64,000 nucleotides of DNA from Buttiauxella izardii (GCF_003601925.1 NZ_QZWH01000018.1:1-64000), one strand, 5' to 3'; positions 42,464-52,949 are shown, numbered from the stretch's first letter. Notes: a model not told the origin generated them from the sequence alone. Made by a program: numbers and translations.

Positions 42464-42718
42464 TCAAAAACCATTTAGTTTACGATCGCGATCCCACTCT
42501 TGCGGAGTATAGGTCTTGATGGAAACCGCATGAATACGGTTATCAGCAATCAGCTCCATCAATGGCGCATAAACTGTTTGTTGCTTCTTCACGCGACTTA
42601 ACTCGGCGAATAACTCACCCACCGCAATCACCTGAAAATGGCTGCCATCGCCTGAGACGTGGACTTCCTGGAGGGGCAGTGCATTCATCAGCACTGTCTG
42701 AATTTCATGATTTTCCAT
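42464..42718 (-). CDS. ibaG: BolA-family protein IbaG
   Basis: IbaG is an acid-induced BolA-like protein that forms 2Fe-2S complexes with monothiol glutaredoxin. The 84 residues start [34 protein letters not shown]. The conserved cluster-ligand-region histidine lies in [12 protein letters not shown]. The ATG at 42718 is the family start; an upstream frame extension is not supported. It is separated from mlaB by a terminator, so it is transcribed apart from the mla operon. Confidence 0.95.
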   Translation of the reverse strand: MENHEIQTVLMNALPLQEVHVSGDGSHFQVIAVGELFAELSRVKKQQTVYAPLMELIADNRIHAVSIKTYTPQEWDRDRKLNGF

Positions 42719-42786
42719 GGGATATAATTCGTCGGTTATGAAACAAGCCACACATCTTAGAGGAAAGTGGCGCTGGCTTAAATAAG

Positions 42787-42818
42787 CAAAAAGCCCCTGA
42801 TCCAATTAGATCAGAGGC
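42787..42818 (-). terminator. mla operon terminator
   Basis: On the minus strand GCCTCTGATC, loop TAATTG, GATCAGGGGC is followed by TTTTTGC, 24 nt past the mlaB stop. Confidence 0.85.
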
Positions 42819-42842
42819 AATGATAGTAACGCTATGAAAACA

Positions 42843-43145
42843 CTAGCCTGCAAATGCAGGTAGAACGTCTTCTGGTAGGTTATAAAGTTTGGTCAGCGTC
42901 TGTAGGTTATCAGTGGCACCTTGCAGCTCCACCTCAACATTTTTGCTGCGGGCGAACGCGACGAGATGAATCAGCAACGCTAAGCCAGAGGTATCAACAC
43001 GCGACAAACCTGAAAGGTTAAGCACCTTGATACCCTTCATAATTTTATCGCGTTGATGCCACAACTGCCCCACGGTGTCGCTGTCCAACTCTCCTGTCAG
43101 ATGCAAGGTTTCCGCTTCACACTGCCAGTTAAGCTCGCCTGCCAT
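42843..43145 (-). CDS. mlaB: Phospholipid transport STAS-domain protein MlaB
   Basis: MlaB is the cytoplasmic STAS subunit that binds MlaF and stabilises the MlaFEDB complex. The 100 residues show the STAS core VLNLSGLSRVDTSGLALLIHLVAFAR, with the DTSG loop that contacts MlaF. The start overlaps the mlaC stop by one base (TAATG). It is the last gene of the operon. Confidence 0.96.
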   Translation of the reverse strand: MAGELNWQCEAETLHLTGELDSDTVGQLWHQRDKIMKGIKVLNLSGLSRVDTSGLALLIHLVAFARSKNVEVELQGATDNLQTLTKLYNLPEDVLPAFAG

Positions 43146-43774
43146 TACTTTTTATTTTCCAACGTAATCGGTAAACGAGAGATTGATTGCAACTGAGCCG
43201 TCAAACCGTCGATACCTTTAGTGCGCAGGATGTCACTCCACTCATTTTGCTTCGTGGTGATCATACTGACACCTTCCGCAATCATGTCGTACGCCTGCCA
43301 GTTGCCAGTCTGGCTATTCTTACGCCACTGGAAATCAAGACGCACTGGTGGGCGACCATTCGGGTCAATGATAGTCACACGGATAGCAATAATGGTGGCA
43401 TCACCCAGCGGTTGCTCAGGGGCGATTTGGTAAGATTGCCCGTTATACATTGCAAGCGCCTGGCCATAGGCTTGTTTCAGGTACTCTTCAAATGCTTTGA
43501 AATAGGCGTCACGCTGTGCAGGTGTTGCGTCTTTGTAGTAACGACCTAATACCAGCGCACCTGCGTATTTAACCTGCACGTAAGGCAGAAGTTCCTGACC
43601 CACAACTTCGCGCAAATAATCAGGGTTCTGACGAATTTTGGGTTGTTCGTTTTTGAGACGATCAAATGTTTTTTGTGCCGCTTCGCCCATGAGTTTGTAA
43701 GGATTGCTTTGGTCCACAGCATGCGCTAGTGGTGCGATAACCAACATAGCAATCATAATAAGTCGTTTAAACAT
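43145..43774 (-). CDS. mlaC: Periplasmic phospholipid-binding protein MlaC
   Basis: MlaC shuttles phospholipids between the MlaA outer-membrane complex and MlaFEDB. The 209 residues have a signal peptide ([19 protein letters not shown], cleavage before VDQSNPY) and the Tol_Tol_Ttg2 fold ([52 protein letters not shown]). It is coupled to mlaB by a one-base overlap and 18 nt after mlaD. Confidence 0.97.
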   Translation of the reverse strand: MFKRLIMIAMLVIAPLAHAVDQSNPYKLMGEAAQKTFDRLKNEQPKIRQNPDYLREVVGQELLPYVQVKYAGALVLGRYYKDATPAQRDAYFKAFEEYLKQAYGQALAMYNGQSYQIAPEQPLGDATIIAIRVTIIDPNGRPPVRLDFQWRKNSQTGNWQAYDMIAEGVSMITTKQNEWSDILRTKGIDGLTAQLQSISRLPITLENKK

Positions 43775-43792
43775 TACACTTTTCCTCTTGGA

Positions 43793-44341
43793 TTAATGCG
43801 CCGTGCCGGGCTGCGGCTCTGCACTATTATTCTGTGAATCCTGCGATGGGGAATCCCCGGAATTGTTATCACCGTTGCCGCTCTTATACAGGAACTGACC
43901 AATCAGGTCTTCCAGTACCAGCGCCGATTTAGTGTCCTGGATTGTACCGCCTTCTTTAAGGATAGTTGACCCAAGCTCAGGATCATCAAAGCCGAGGTTC
44001 AGGGCAAGATATTGTTCCCCCAGCAAACCTGACGTGCGAATAGCCAGCGAACTGGTATCCGGGATATGATCGTAACGCTTTTCGATATCCAGAGTAACGC
44101 GAGGTAAATACGTTTTTGGATCAAGAGTAATATCATCAACGCGGCCAATTACCACGCCACCCAGGCGCAACGGAGAACCTGTTTTCAGGCTGCCAATGTT
44201 ATCGAAAGTCGCATAGACCCGGTATGTTGGCTCGCTGCGCAATGAAGTGACATTTGCCACTTTCAGGCACAAGAAGACGATGGCTGCTAAAGCGATAATT
44301 AAAAAGGCGCCAACCCCAGTTTCAAATTTCTTAGTTTGCAT
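43793..44341 (-). CDS. mlaD: Phospholipid transport MCE protein MlaD
   Basis: MlaD forms the hexameric periplasmic ring of MlaFEDB. The 182 residues comprise an N-terminal membrane anchor (FETGVGAFLIIALAAIVFLCLKVA), one MCE domain (YRVYATFDNIGSLKTGSPLRLGGVVIGRV) and a low-complexity Ser/Asn/Asp/Gln tail. The ATG at 44341 gives the E. coli start MQTKKFE. It lies 4 nt after mlaE. Confidence 0.97.
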   Translation of the reverse strand: MQTKKFETGVGAFLIIALAAIVFLCLKVANVTSLRSEPTYRVYATFDNIGSLKTGSPLRLGGVVIGRVDDITLDPKTYLPRVTLDIEKRYDHIPDTSSLAIRTSGLLGEQYLALNLGFDDPELGSTILKEGGTIQDTKSALVLEDLIGQFLYKSGNGDNNSGDSPSQDSQNNSAEPQPGTAH

Positions 44342-44345
44342 GAAC

Positions 44346-45128
44346 TTAATTCCCAAACATCAGTGCTGTGAGCACAAAATCCAGACCTAAAACGGCCAGT
44401 GAAGCGTGCACAACGGTTCGTGTTGTTGCCCGGCTAATCCCTGCGGACGTAGGAATAGCATCGTAGCCATTGAATAATGCAATCCAGGTAACGGTTATCG
44501 CGAACACCACGCTCTTAATGACACAATTAACCAGATCGGTACGCCAGTTGACGGCATTTTGCATCGCTGACCAGAAGAAACCGGCATCGATTCCCTTCCA
44601 GTTCACACCAACCAAAGCACCGCCCCAAATACCGACAGCGACAAAAATAAGTGTCAGCAAAGGCAATGAAATGACGCCAGCCCAAAATCGGGGCGAAACA
44701 ACGCGGCGCACCGGGTCAACCGCCATCATTTCCATACTGGAAAGCTGTTCTGTCGCTTTCATGAGGCCGATTTCTGCGGTCAGTGCTGAACCTGCGCGTC
44801 CGGCGAACAAGAGTGCCGCCACAACGGGCCCCAGTTCACGCAACAGCGATAAAGCAACCAGCATGCCGAGGCTTGATTCCGCGCTGTATGTGGTCAGAAC
44901 CAGATAACCTTGTAAGCCAAGAACCATGCCGATAAACAAACCAGACACAATGATAATCAGCAGTGACAAAACGCCAACATTATAAATTTGGCGAGCAAGC
45001 AATGGGGCGTGCTTGCGAAATTCCGGTTTCCCCACCACAGCATTAAAAAGCATTATCCCGGCCCGGCCAAATGATGCGCAGGTTTTCAGTCCCCGTCGCC
45101 CGAACGATGCCAGTGCATTAAAAAGCAT
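44346..45128 (-). CDS. mlaE: Phospholipid ABC transporter permease MlaE
   Basis: MlaE is the membrane permease of the Mla lipid transporter. The 260 residues have about five to six helices and the conserved coupling region [31 protein letters not shown]. The start [10 protein letters not shown] at 45128 matches E. coli in length; a longer frame overlapping mlaF exists but is unlike homologues. It is separated from mlaF by 7 nt. Confidence 0.97.
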   Translation of the reverse strand: MLFNALASFGRRGLKTCASFGRAGIMLFNAVVGKPEFRKHAPLLARQIYNVGVLSLLIIIVSGLFIGMVLGLQGYLVLTTYSAESSLGMLVALSLLRELGPVVAALLFAGRAGSALTAEIGLMKATEQLSSMEMMAVDPVRRVVSPRFWAGVISLPLLTLIFVAVGIWGGALVGVNWKGIDAGFFWSAMQNAVNWRTDLVNCVIKSVVFAITVTWIALFNGYDAIPTSAGISRATTRTVVHASLAVLGLDFVLTALMFGN

Positions 45129-45135
45129 GAGCAAC

Positions 45136-45951
45136 TTAACTCCCTGTTTCTGATAATAAGTCATCCCGATAATCCGCTGCCGGATAGCGGAACGGTACAG
45201 GCCCATCGGCAATACCATCAAGGAACTGACGCACACGCGGGTCGCAATTTTCACGCAGAGCTGTCGGAGTGCCTTCAGCCACGATGTGCTGATCCGCTGC
45301 AATGTAGGCGTAATCGGCAATACTCAGCACTTCTGGCACGTCGTGCGAAACCACAATGCAAGTCACGCCCAAAGCGCTGTTTAGCTCCGAAATCAATTTT
45401 ACCAGCACGCCCATAGTTATTGGGTCCTGGCCTACGAATGGCTCATCAAACATGATCAAATCAGGTTCGAGTGCGATGGCGCGAGCAAGCGCGGCTCGCC
45501 TTGCCATTCCGCCAGAGAGTTCGTTAGGCATCAGTTTAGCGGCCCCACGTAATCCCACCGCTTCGAGCTTCATCATCACGGTGCTATGCAGCAACTCTTC
45601 CGGCAAGCGGCGATGCTCACGCAATGGGTACGCTACGTTTTCAAAGACATTGAGGTCAGTAAATAGCGCGCCGGATTGAAACAGCATGCTCATGCGTTTA
45701 CGGACGGTGTATAAACGCGAACGCGACATTGCCGGCACGTTTTCACCATCAAACAGGATTTCACCGCTGTCGGGTTGGATTTGACCACCAATCAGCCGCA
45801 ATAATGTTGTTTTACCAATACCTGACGGCCCCATGATGGCGGTAATTTTACCACGCGGGACGTTCAGTGAAATGTTGTCAAAGATGCGCCGACTGCCGCG
45901 GGTAAAGCTCACACCGCGAATTTCGACCAGATTCGCCTGCGTCTGGCTCAT
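45136..45951 (-). CDS. mlaF: Phospholipid ABC transporter ATP-binding protein MlaF
   Basis: MlaF is the ATPase of the Mla system. The 271 residues show Walker [10 protein letters not shown], the Q loop, signature [15 protein letters not shown], Walker [10 protein letters not shown] and the C-terminal ILA-type extension that wraps the neighbouring subunit ([17 protein letters not shown]). Two adjacent ATG codons exist; the second (45951, MSQTQAN) is better spaced from AAGGAAAG. It is the first gene of mlaFEDCB and divergent from yrbG. Confidence 0.97.
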   Translation of the reverse strand: MSQTQANLVEIRGVSFTRGSRRIFDNISLNVPRGKITAIMGPSGIGKTTLLRLIGGQIQPDSGEILFDGENVPAMSRSRLYTVRKRMSMLFQSGALFTDLNVFENVAYPLREHRRLPEELLHSTVMMKLEAVGLRGAAKLMPNELSGGMARRAALARAIALEPDLIMFDEPFVGQDPITMGVLVKLISELNSALGVTCIVVSHDVPEVLSIADYAYIAADQHIVAEGTPTALRENCDPRVRQFLDGIADGPVPFRYPAADYRDDLLSETGS

Positions 45952-46181
45952 CATCTTTCCTTTTATCAAGTTCTCGGACGAGGCATTGAGCGGAAACTCA
46001 GTTTCAACCCATCATTTTTACAGAATACTACCCGTCCAGATTAGCGAAAACTGGCATTTGTTTTACTTTTCTGCCACATAAAGTCAGAATTAGGAATTAT
46101 GCGCGCTCCTACAGATCTGTACGCTCTGCTGGTACTTTTAAAGCACAAGACCGGCGATTATACCTGAATAAAGGATTTTGA

Positions 46182-47159
46182 ATGCTGTTAGCTACAGCTC
46201 TGTTAATCATTGGTTTGCTTTTGGTCGTCTATGGTGCCGACCGGCTAGTGTTTGCCGCATCCATACTTTGCCGTAGTTTTGGGGTTCCACCGCTGCTCAT
46301 TGGCTTAACCGTTGTCAGCATCGGGACTTCGTTACCTGAACTTATCGTCGCCAGTTCTGCCGCTCTGCATGGACAGCTAAATTTAGCAGTAGGTACGGCG
46401 TTAGGCTCGAATATTACCAATATCTTATTAATTCTCGGTTTAGCGGCGCTTTTGCACCCATTTACCGTGAATTCCGATATTCTTCGCCGCGAACTCCCCC
46501 TAATGTTAGTCGTCAGCGGAATTATCGGATGGCTACTTTTCGATAATCAGCTCAGCCGTTTTGATGGCGTGATTCTGATTGCAGTAGCGATAGCGTATCT
46601 GCTGTTTACGATTAAAATAGCACGCCTTGCAGGGCATGAAGGTGCAGATAACCTGACCCGCGAGCAATTGGCAGAGCTTCCGCGAGAAGGGAATCGCCCC
46701 GTTGCGTTCTTATGGCTGGCCGTCGCGTTAATCATCATGCCGATGGCGACACGCATGGTTATCGATAATGCCAGCGTAGTGGCGCACTATTTTGGCGTAA
46801 GCGAATTAGTGATTGGGCTAACGATTATTTCAGTCGGCACCAGCTTGCCAGAGCTCGCCACAACCATCGCCGGAGCCAGAAAAGGCGAAGATGATATTGC
46901 GATTGGTAATATCATTGGTTCGAATATCTTCAATATTGTGCTGGTTCTTGGCATCCCGGCATTAATTGCACCGGGTGAAATAGACCCCCTCGCCTTTGCG
47001 CGGGACTATTGGATGATGTTAATTGTCAGTGTCATTTTTGCGGTACTTTGCTGGCGCAAGCCTCGCTCTATCGGCAAGACGGCAGGTGCTCTGTTAACAT
47101 GTAGTTTCTTCGTATGGATTGTGGTGCTGTGGTTTTTTGCATCACCTGTCGTCGGGTAA
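46182..47159 (+). CDS. yrbG: Calcium/sodium antiporter-family protein YrbG
   Basis: This 325-residue CaCA-superfamily exchanger has about ten membrane segments in two inverted repeats. Each repeat carries the alpha motif: TVVSIGTSLPELIVASSAA...GTALGSNITNILLILG and IISVGTSLPELATTIAGA...GNIIGSNIFNIVLVLG. The transported ion in vivo is unproven. It is first in the kds-lpt cluster, 15 nt before kdsD. Confidence 0.95.
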   Translation: MLLATALLIIGLLLVVYGADRLVFAASILCRSFGVPPLLIGLTVVSIGTSLPELIVASSAALHGQLNLAVGTALGSNITNILLILGLAALLHPFTVNSDILRRELPLMLVVSGIIGWLLFDNQLSRFDGVILIAVAIAYLLFTIKIARLAGHEGADNLTREQLAELPREGNRPVAFLWLAVALIIMPMATRMVIDNASVVAHYFGVSELVIGLTIISVGTSLPELATTIAGARKGEDDIAIGNIIGSNIFNIVLVLGIPALIAPGEIDPLAFARDYWMMLIVSVIFAVLCWRKPRSIGKTAGALLTCSFFVWIVVLWFFASPVVG

Positions 47160-47174
47160 AGCGGAACGGAAATT

Positions 47175-48161
47175 ATGTCACAGATAGATTTGCAACCGGG
47201 TTTTGACTTTCAGCAAGCAGGTAAAGAAGTCCTGAAGATCGAACGTGAAGGCCTGGATCAGCTTGGGCAGTACATCAACTCAGACTTCACACAAGCCTGT
47301 GAAAGAATGTTTTATTGCCAGGGTAAAGTCGTCGTTATGGGTATGGGTAAATCAGGCCATATCGGTAAAAAGATGGCTGCGACATTTGCCAGCACCGGCA
47401 CACCCTCGTTTTTCGTCCACCCAGGTGAAGCCAGCCACGGTGACCTCGGCATGGTCAGTGCGCAAGACATCGTTATCGCGATTTCTAACTCGGGTGAATC
47501 AAACGAAATACTGGCTTTAATTCCGGTTCTTAAGCGCTTACAGGTGCCACTCATTTGCGTCACCAGCCGGCCGGAAAGTTCGATGGGAAAAGCCGCTGAT
47601 GTCCATCTTTGCGTGAAAGTTCCGCAGGAAGCCTGCCCGCTAGGACTTGCTCCAACCTCCAGCACCACGGCTACGTTGGTCATGGGCGATGCGCTCGCTG
47701 TTGCGCTGCTCAAAGCTCGCGGCTTTACCGCAGAAGATTTTGCACTTTCTCACCCAGGCGGCGCATTGGGTCGTAAACTGTTATTACGTGTCAGCGACAT
47801 CATGCACTGCGGCGACGAAATACCTCATGTCAGTAAAGAGGCGTCATTACGTGATGCGTTGCTGGAAATTACGCGTAAAAACATGGGGATGACCGTTATC
47901 TGTGACGATCTGATGAAAATCGAAGGGATCTTCACAGATGGTGATTTACGCCGTGTCTTTGATATGGGCGTTGATCTTCACACACTGAATATTGCAGATG
48001 TCATGACAGTCGGCGGAATTCGCGTTCGCCCCACCGTTTTGGCAGTAGATGCACTGAATTTGATGCAGTCCCGCCATATTACCTCGGTATTGGTTGCAGA
48101 TGGCGACCAACTCCTCGGTGTGGTACATATGCACGACATGCTACGCGCAGGCGTGGTTTAA
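47175..48161 (+). CDS. kdsD: Arabinose-5-phosphate isomerase KdsD
   Basis: KdsD converts ribulose-5-phosphate to arabinose-5-phosphate, the first step to Kdo. The 328 residues contain a SIS domain (VVMGMGKSGHIGKKMAATFASTGTPSFFVHPGEASHGDLGM) and a tandem CBS pair (SDIMHCGDEIPHV..., ADVMTVGGIRVRP...). The length equals that of E. coli. It is followed by kdsC after 16 nt. Confidence 0.97.
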   Translation: MSQIDLQPGFDFQQAGKEVLKIEREGLDQLGQYINSDFTQACERMFYCQGKVVVMGMGKSGHIGKKMAATFASTGTPSFFVHPGEASHGDLGMVSAQDIVIAISNSGESNEILALIPVLKRLQVPLICVTSRPESSMGKAADVHLCVKVPQEACPLGLAPTSSTTATLVMGDALAVALLKARGFTAEDFALSHPGGALGRKLLLRVSDIMHCGDEIPHVSKEASLRDALLEITRKNMGMTVICDDLMKIEGIFTDGDLRRVFDMGVDLHTLNIADVMTVGGIRVRPTVLAVDALNLMQSRHITSVLVADGDQLLGVVHMHDMLRAGVV

Positions 48162-48177
48162 CAAAGGATTAGCCTTA

Positions 48178-48744
48178 ATGAGTAACCATGAAGCGACGCT
48201 TGCCACTTGTTATGGGCCAGTCAGTACGCGCGTGATGGAGCGGGCCGCAAACGTGCGCCTGCTCATTTTAGATGTTGACGGTGTGATGTCTGATGGCCTG
48301 ATTTACATGGGTAATAGCGGCGAAGAGCTGAAAGCATTCAACGTACGTGATGGCTATGGCATTCGCTGTGCACTGACGTCTGATATCGAAGTTGCAATTA
48401 TCACCGGCCGCAAAGCAAAATTGCTGGAAGATCGCTGTGAAACACTGGGGATCAGCCATCTTTATCAGGGGCAATCTGACAAGCTTGTGGCTTTTCAGGA
48501 TCTTTTAGATAAGCTCGCGATCCCGGCAGAGCAAGTGGCTTATGTTGGCGATGATTTAATTGACTGGCCGGTAATGGCGAAAGTGGGTTTGAGCGTTGCA
48601 GTATCAGACGCGCATCCGTTGCTGATTCCTCGTGCCGATTACGTTACGCGTATTGCTGGCGGGCGTGGGGCCGTGCGTGAAGTCTGTGATCTTCTGTTAC
48701 TGGCACAAGGTAAGCTTGATGAGGCCAAAGGGCTATCTATATGA
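48178..48744 (+). CDS. kdsC: 3-deoxy-D-manno-octulosonate 8-phosphate phosphatase KdsC
   Basis: KdsC dephosphorylates Kdo-8-phosphate. This is a 188-residue HAD-superfamily phosphatase without a cap domain: motif I LILDVDGVMSDG, motif II ITGRKA, the conserved K in QGQSDKL and motif IV YVGDDLIDWPVM. The ATG at 48178 preceded by AAAGGATTAG is used; a longer frame overlapping kdsD is not supported. The stop overlaps lptC (ATGA). Confidence 0.97.
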   Translation: MSNHEATLATCYGPVSTRVMERAANVRLLILDVDGVMSDGLIYMGNSGEELKAFNVRDGYGIRCALTSDIEVAIITGRKAKLLEDRCETLGISHLYQGQSDKLVAFQDLLDKLAIPAEQVAYVGDDLIDWPVMAKVGLSVAVSDAHPLLIPRADYVTRIAGGRGAVREVCDLLLLAQGKLDEAKGLSI

Positions 48745-49316
48745 GTAAGACCAGACGTTGGGTTATTATCCTGCTTTCATTGCTGGCGTTAGTATTGATC
48801 GGCGTGAATCTGGTCGATAAAGATACCGTTGCACCACCGACGGTGAACAGCAATGAACCAACCTATAAAAGTGAACATTCCACGACTCTCGCCTACAGTC
48901 CTGAAGGGGCGTTGAATTATCGTCTGGTCGCGGAACACGTTGAATATTTTTCCGAAACCGCTGTTTCGTGGTTCACCAACCCGGTGATGACACAATACGA
49001 CGAAAACAAAGTTGCCACCTGGTCATTACGAGCAGATCGCGCCAAACTTACTAACGATCGGATGCTGTATCTGTATGGGAATGTGGTGCTTACCGCTCTG
49101 ACACCAGATTCGCAGCTACGCAAAATTACCACGGACAATGCGCAGGTTAATTTAGTCACTCAGGATGTTGCCTCTGATGACCAGGTAACCTTGTACGGAA
49201 CCAGCTTTAACTCCACCGGCCTCAAAATGCGTGGTAATTTACGCAGCAAAAATGCCGAGCTGATTGAAAAGGTTAGAACATCCTATGAAATCCAGAATAA
49301 ACAAACTCAGCCGTAA
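48741..49316 (+). CDS. lptC: LPS export ABC transporter periplasmic protein LptC
   Basis: LptC passes LPS from LptB2FG to LptA. The 191 residues have one N-terminal membrane anchor (RRWVIILLSLLALVLIGVNLV) and the LptC/OstA beta-jellyroll (EGALNYRLVAEHVEYFSETAVSWFTNPVM, LRADRAKLTNDRMLYLYGNV). It overlaps kdsC by 4 nt and lptA by 32 nt, so all three are translationally linked. Confidence 0.97.
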   Translation: MSKTRRWVIILLSLLALVLIGVNLVDKDTVAPPTVNSNEPTYKSEHSTTLAYSPEGALNYRLVAEHVEYFSETAVSWFTNPVMTQYDENKVATWSLRADRAKLTNDRMLYLYGNVVLTALTPDSQLRKITTDNAQVNLVTQDVASDDQVTLYGTSFNSTGLKMRGNLRSKNAELIEKVRTSYEIQNKQTQP

Positions 49317-49851
49317 TTTAGTACTGACCAGTACGCTTTTAGCCGCCAGTTTTTCGGCTTTTGCGCTGACCGGTGATACCGATCAGCCGATTCACATTGA
49401 ATCTGACCAACAGTCACTGGACATGCAGGGCAACGTCGTCACCTTCACCGGCAATGTGGTAGTAACGCAAGGCAGTATCAAAATTAATGCCGATAAAGTG
49501 GTTGTTACCCGTCCGGGCGGCGAACAAGGCAAAGAAGTGATTGATGGTTATGGTAATCCAGCCACTTTCTATCAGATGCAGGATAGCGGCAAACCTGTCA
49601 GTGGCCACTCCGCTACCATGCACTATGAACTGCAAAATGACTTTGTGGTGCTGACGGGTAATGCATATCTGGAACAGGTTGATAGCAATATCAAAGGCGA
49701 CAAAATTACCTATCTGGTTAAAGAGCAGAAGATGCAGGCCTTTAGCGAAAAAGGTAAACGCGTCACCACCGTTCTGGTTCCTTCTCAGTTGCAGAAGAAA
49801 GACGGCAAAGCTGCTCCGGCCCCAGCACCCGCCCCGAAAAAGAGTAACTAA
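49285..49851 (+). CDS. lptA: LPS transport periplasmic bridge protein LptA
   Basis: LptA polymerises as the periplasmic bridge for LPS. The 188 residues have a signal peptide ending AASFSAFA before LTGDTDQPIHIESDQQSLDMQGNVVTFTGNVVVTQG and a Pro/Ala-rich tail (APAPAPAPKKSN) slightly longer than in E. coli. The ATG at 49285 inside the lptC end is the family start. lptB follows after 6 nt. Confidence 0.97.
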   Translation: MKSRINKLSRNLVLTSTLLAASFSAFALTGDTDQPIHIESDQQSLDMQGNVVTFTGNVVVTQGSIKINADKVVVTRPGGEQGKEVIDGYGNPATFYQMQDSGKPVSGHSATMHYELQNDFVVLTGNAYLEQVDSNIKGDKITYLVKEQKMQAFSEKGKRVTTVLVPSQLQKKDGKAAPAPAPAPKKSN

Positions 49852-49857
49852 TTCGTT

Positions 49858-50583
49858 ATGGCTACTTTAATTGCAAAGAATCTCGCCAAAGCCTACAAAG
49901 GCCGTCGCGTTGTTGAAGATGTCAGCCTGACTGTAAAATCAGGTGAAATTGTCGGTTTGCTTGGCCCTAACGGTGCAGGGAAAACCACCACTTTCTATAT
50001 GGTGGTCGGTATCGTACCGCGCGATGCGGGCAACATCATTATTGATGACGAAGACATCAGCCTTCTGCCACTTCATGCACGTGCCCGCCGTGGCATTGGG
50101 TACTTGCCGCAAGAAGCGTCTATTTTCCGCCGTTTAAGTGTGTTTGATAACTTAATGGCCGTGCTGCAAATCCGTGATGACCTGTCCGCCGAGCAGCGCG
50201 AAGACCGCGCCAACGAGCTGATGGAAGAGTTCCACATCGAACATTTGCGTAATAACCTCGGGCAGTCACTGTCTGGTGGTGAGCGCCGTCGTGTGGAAAT
50301 CGCCCGCGCATTGGCTGCAAATCCAAAATTTATTCTTTTGGATGAACCTTTTGCAGGTGTTGACCCAATCTCCGTCATCGACATCAAGCGAATCATCGAG
50401 CATTTGCGCGACAGCGGGCTTGGTGTGCTGATTACTGACCACAACGTACGTGAAACGTTGGCGGTATGTGAACGTGCTTACATCGTAAGCCAGGGCTGTT
50501 TAATCGCCCATGGCACGCCAGCTGAAATCCTCGAAGATGAGCATGTTAAGCGCGTGTATCTGGGCGAAGAGTTCAGACTCTGA
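49858..50583 (+). CDS. lptB: LPS export ABC transporter ATP-binding protein LptB
   Basis: LptB is the ATPase driving LPS extraction with LptFG. The 241 residues show Walker [10 protein letters not shown], signature [15 protein letters not shown], Walker [14 protein letters not shown] and the switch histidine in TDHNVRET. The length equals that of E. coli. It is followed by rpoN after a short gap. Confidence 0.98.
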   Translation: MATLIAKNLAKAYKGRRVVEDVSLTVKSGEIVGLLGPNGAGKTTTFYMVVGIVPRDAGNIIIDDEDISLLPLHARARRGIGYLPQEASIFRRLSVFDNLMAVLQIRDDLSAEQREDRANELMEEFHIEHLRNNLGQSLSGGERRRVEIARALAANPKFILLDEPFAGVDPISVIDIKRIIEHLRDSGLGVLITDHNVRETLAVCERAYIVSQGCLIAHGTPAEILEDEHVKRVYLGEEFRL

Positions 50584-50631
50584 TAGGGTAGGAATCATTA
50601 ACGATTAGAACTGAGGACGTTGGCTCTGAAT

Positions 50632-52065
50632 ATGAAGCAAGGTTTGCAATTAAGGCTCAGCCAACAACTTGCTATGACTCCCCAGTTACAGCAGGCAATT
50701 CGTCTGTTGCAACTGTCGACGTTAGAGCTACAGCAAGAACTTCAGCAAGCACTGGAAAGTAACCCGCTGCTTGAGCAAACCGATCTGCATGAAGAAATTG
50801 AAACTCAGGAAGTTCGTGAAAATGAAGCGTTAGATACTCGCGAGGCCCTCGAACAAAAAGAGATGCCTGACGAGTTACCGTTGGACACCAGTTGGGATGA
50901 GATTTACACCGCTGGCACACCATCGGGAACCGGCTCAGATTACAGCGATGATGAACTGCCGGTTTATCAGGGAGAAACCACCCAGTCACTTCAGGATTAC
51001 CTGATGTGGCAGGTCGATCTTACCCCGTTTTCTGATACCGACACGGCTATCGCCACGTCGATTGTCGATGCCGTCGACGAAATGGGCTATCTGACCGTTT
51101 CGCTGGAAGAAATTCTGGAAAGCATGGGTGATGATGAAATCACCATCGACGAAGTGGAAGCGGTTCTCAAACGCGTGCAGCGTTTCGATCCTGTGGGCGT
51201 TGCCGCTCGCGATCTTCGTGACTGCCTGCTGATTCAGCTTTCACAGTTCGCCCGTGAAACGCCGTGGCTGACTGAAGCTCGACTGATTGTCAGCGAACAT
51301 CTCGATTTGCTCGCCAACCATGATTTCCGCAGCCTGATGCGCGTCACTCGCCTGAAAGAAGAAGTGCTAAAAGAGGCGATGTGTCTGATTCAATCTTTGG
51401 ATCCACGCCCAGGGCAATCTATTCAGACCAGCGAACCAGAGTATGTGATTCCCGATATTCTGGTTAAAAAGACTCAGGGCCGTTGGACGGTAGAACTGAA
51501 CGCCGACAGCATCCCACGTCTGAAAATAAATCAGCAGTACGCTGCCATGGGCACCAATGCCCGTAATGACAGCGACTCACAATTTATTCGCAGTAACCTG
51601 CAAGAAGCGAAGTGGCTGATCAAAAGCCTTGAAAGCCGGAATGATACGCTGCTGCGCGTTAGCCGTTGCATCGTTGAACAGCAGCAAGGCTTTTTTGAAT
51701 ACGGCGCAGAACATATGAAACCGATGGTTCTTGCAGATATCGCCCAAGTGGTTGAAATGCATGAATCCACTATTTCCCGTGTGACCACGCAAAAGTATCT
51801 GCACAGTCCACGCGGCATTTTTGAATTGAAGTATTTCTTCTCAAGCCATGTAAATACCGAAGGCGGCGGCGAAGCTTCCTCCACGGCGATTCGGGCATTG
51901 GTGAAGAAATTAATTGCTGCGGAAAACCCCGCGAAACCACTGAGTGATAGCAAGTTAACGACTATGCTATCGGATCAGGGGATCATGGTGGCACGCCGCA
52001 CTGTTGCGAAGTACCGAGAGTCTTTATCCATACCACCGTCAAACCAGCGTAAACAACTGGTGTGA
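50632..52065 (+). CDS. rpoN: RNA polymerase sigma-54 factor RpoN
   Basis: RpoN directs transcription at -24/-12 promoters with enhancer activators (nitrogen, phage-shock and other genes). The 477 residues begin with the Gln/Leu-rich region I ([29 protein letters not shown]), followed by the acidic region II, the core-binding domain, the helix-turn-helix and the RpoN box [10 protein letters not shown]. The ATG at 50632 matches the E. coli length. A TTG four codons upstream is closer to the GAGG site and may be an alternative start. Confidence 0.97.
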   Translation: MKQGLQLRLSQQLAMTPQLQQAIRLLQLSTLELQQELQQALESNPLLEQTDLHEEIETQEVRENEALDTREALEQKEMPDELPLDTSWDEIYTAGTPSGTGSDYSDDELPVYQGETTQSLQDYLMWQVDLTPFSDTDTAIATSIVDAVDEMGYLTVSLEEILESMGDDEITIDEVEAVLKRVQRFDPVGVAARDLRDCLLIQLSQFARETPWLTEARLIVSEHLDLLANHDFRSLMRVTRLKEEVLKEAMCLIQSLDPRPGQSIQTSEPEYVIPDILVKKTQGRWTVELNADSIPRLKINQQYAAMGTNARNDSDSQFIRSNLQEAKWLIKSLESRNDTLLRVSRCIVEQQQGFFEYGAEHMKPMVLADIAQVVEMHESTISRVTTQKYLHSPRGIFELKYFFSSHVNTEGGGEASSTAIRALVKKLIAAENPAKPLSDSKLTTMLSDQGIMVARRTVAKYRESLSIPPSNQRKQLV

Positions 52066-52087
52066 CTTAACCGATAAGGAAGACACT

Positions 52088-52375
52088 ATGCAGCTCAACA
52101 TTACAGGACAAAACGTCGAAATCACTGACGCACTGCGCGAATTTGTGAGCACGAAGTTTGCCAAACTGGAGCAGTACTTCGATAGAATTAACCAAGTCTA
52201 CATTGTGTTAAAAGTGGAAAAAGTCACGCATCTTGCCGACGCAACACTTCATATCAATGGTGGTGAAATACATGCCAGCGCTGAAGGCCAGGATATGTAT
52301 GCGGCGATTGACGGTCTGATTGATAAACTGGCACGCCAGTTAACCAAACATAAAGATAAACTAAAACAACACTGA
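52088..52375 (+). CDS. hpf: Ribosome hibernation promoting factor HPF
   Basis: HPF (YhbH) binds the 30S decoding region and promotes 100S dimers in stationary phase. The 95-residue short form starts MQLNITGQNVEITDALREFV and has the beta-alpha fold with the basic KLARQLTKHKDKLKQH end. The ATG at 52088 follows AAGGAAGACACT. It lies 22 nt after rpoN. Confidence 0.97.
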   Translation: MQLNITGQNVEITDALREFVSTKFAKLEQYFDRINQVYIVLKVEKVTHLADATLHINGGEIHASAEGQDMYAAIDGLIDKLARQLTKHKDKLKQH

Positions 52376-52401
52376 TAATCCAGGCAACTGCTTTGGCATT
52401 C

Positions 52402-52429
52402 ACGGCTCGTTACGCAAGTAACGGGCCGT
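52402..52429 (+). terminator. Intercistronic hairpin between hpf and ptsN
   Basis: ACGGCTCGTTAC, loop GCAA, GTAACGGGCCGT: a 12-bp stem with one T-G pair and a stable GNRA-type loop. No T-run follows, so it probably protects the hpf 3' end or attenuates rather than terminates. Confidence 0.5.
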
Positions 52430-52457
52430 TGCCACAACAGTGTGCTTAGGTGAACTT

Positions 52458-52949
52458 ATGATGAACAACGATTCTGCTCTACAACTAAGTAATGTCCTGA
52501 ACAAGGAATGTACGCGTAGCAATGTCCATTGCCAGAGTAAAAAACGCGCGCTGGAAATCATCAGTGAACTCGCGGCGAAACAACTCGGTCTGCCACCTCA
52601 AGTGGTTTTTGAGGCGGTGCTGACACGTGAACGTATGGGCAGTACCGGTATCGGTAATGGCATCGCCATTCCTCACGGAAAACTGGAAGAAGATACCACC
52701 CGCGCTGTTGGGGTGTTTATAAAACTGGAAACCCCAATCGCGTTTGACGCTATTGATAACCAACCGGTCGACCTGATGTTTGCCTTACTGGTTCCCGCTG
52801 ACCAGACAAAAACGCATTTGCATACTTTGTCTCTGGTAGCAAAACGCCTGGCGGATAAAACCATTTGCCGACGTCTGCGTTCAGCACAGAGTGACGAAGA
52901 GCTTTATCAGATCATTACCGAAACCGAACAGGGTAGTGAAAGTGAATAA
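52458..52949 (+). CDS. ptsN: PTS EIIA-Ntr protein PtsN
   Basis: PtsN is the phosphoacceptor of the nitrogen PTS (PtsP-NPr-PtsN), regulating potassium uptake and other targets by its phosphorylation state. The 163 residues contain the phospho-histidine in [16 protein letters not shown] (about H73). Of two adjacent ATGs the first (MMNND) is spaced 7 nt from AGG and gives the E. coli length. Its phospho-donor NPr is encoded two genes downstream. Confidence 0.97.
   Translation: MMNNDSALQLSNVLNKECTRSNVHCQSKKRALEIISELAAKQLGLPPQVVFEAVLTRERMGSTGIGNGIAIPHGKLEEDTTRAVGVFIKLETPIAFDAIDNQPVDLMFALLVPADQTKTHLHTLSLVAKRLADKTICRRLRSAQSDEELYQIITETEQGSESE

Noticed and set aside
50620-50631. TTG start for RpoN giving MALNMKQG
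   Set aside because: It is better spaced from GAGG, but the accepted RpoN start is the ATG four codons later. Kept only as an alternative.
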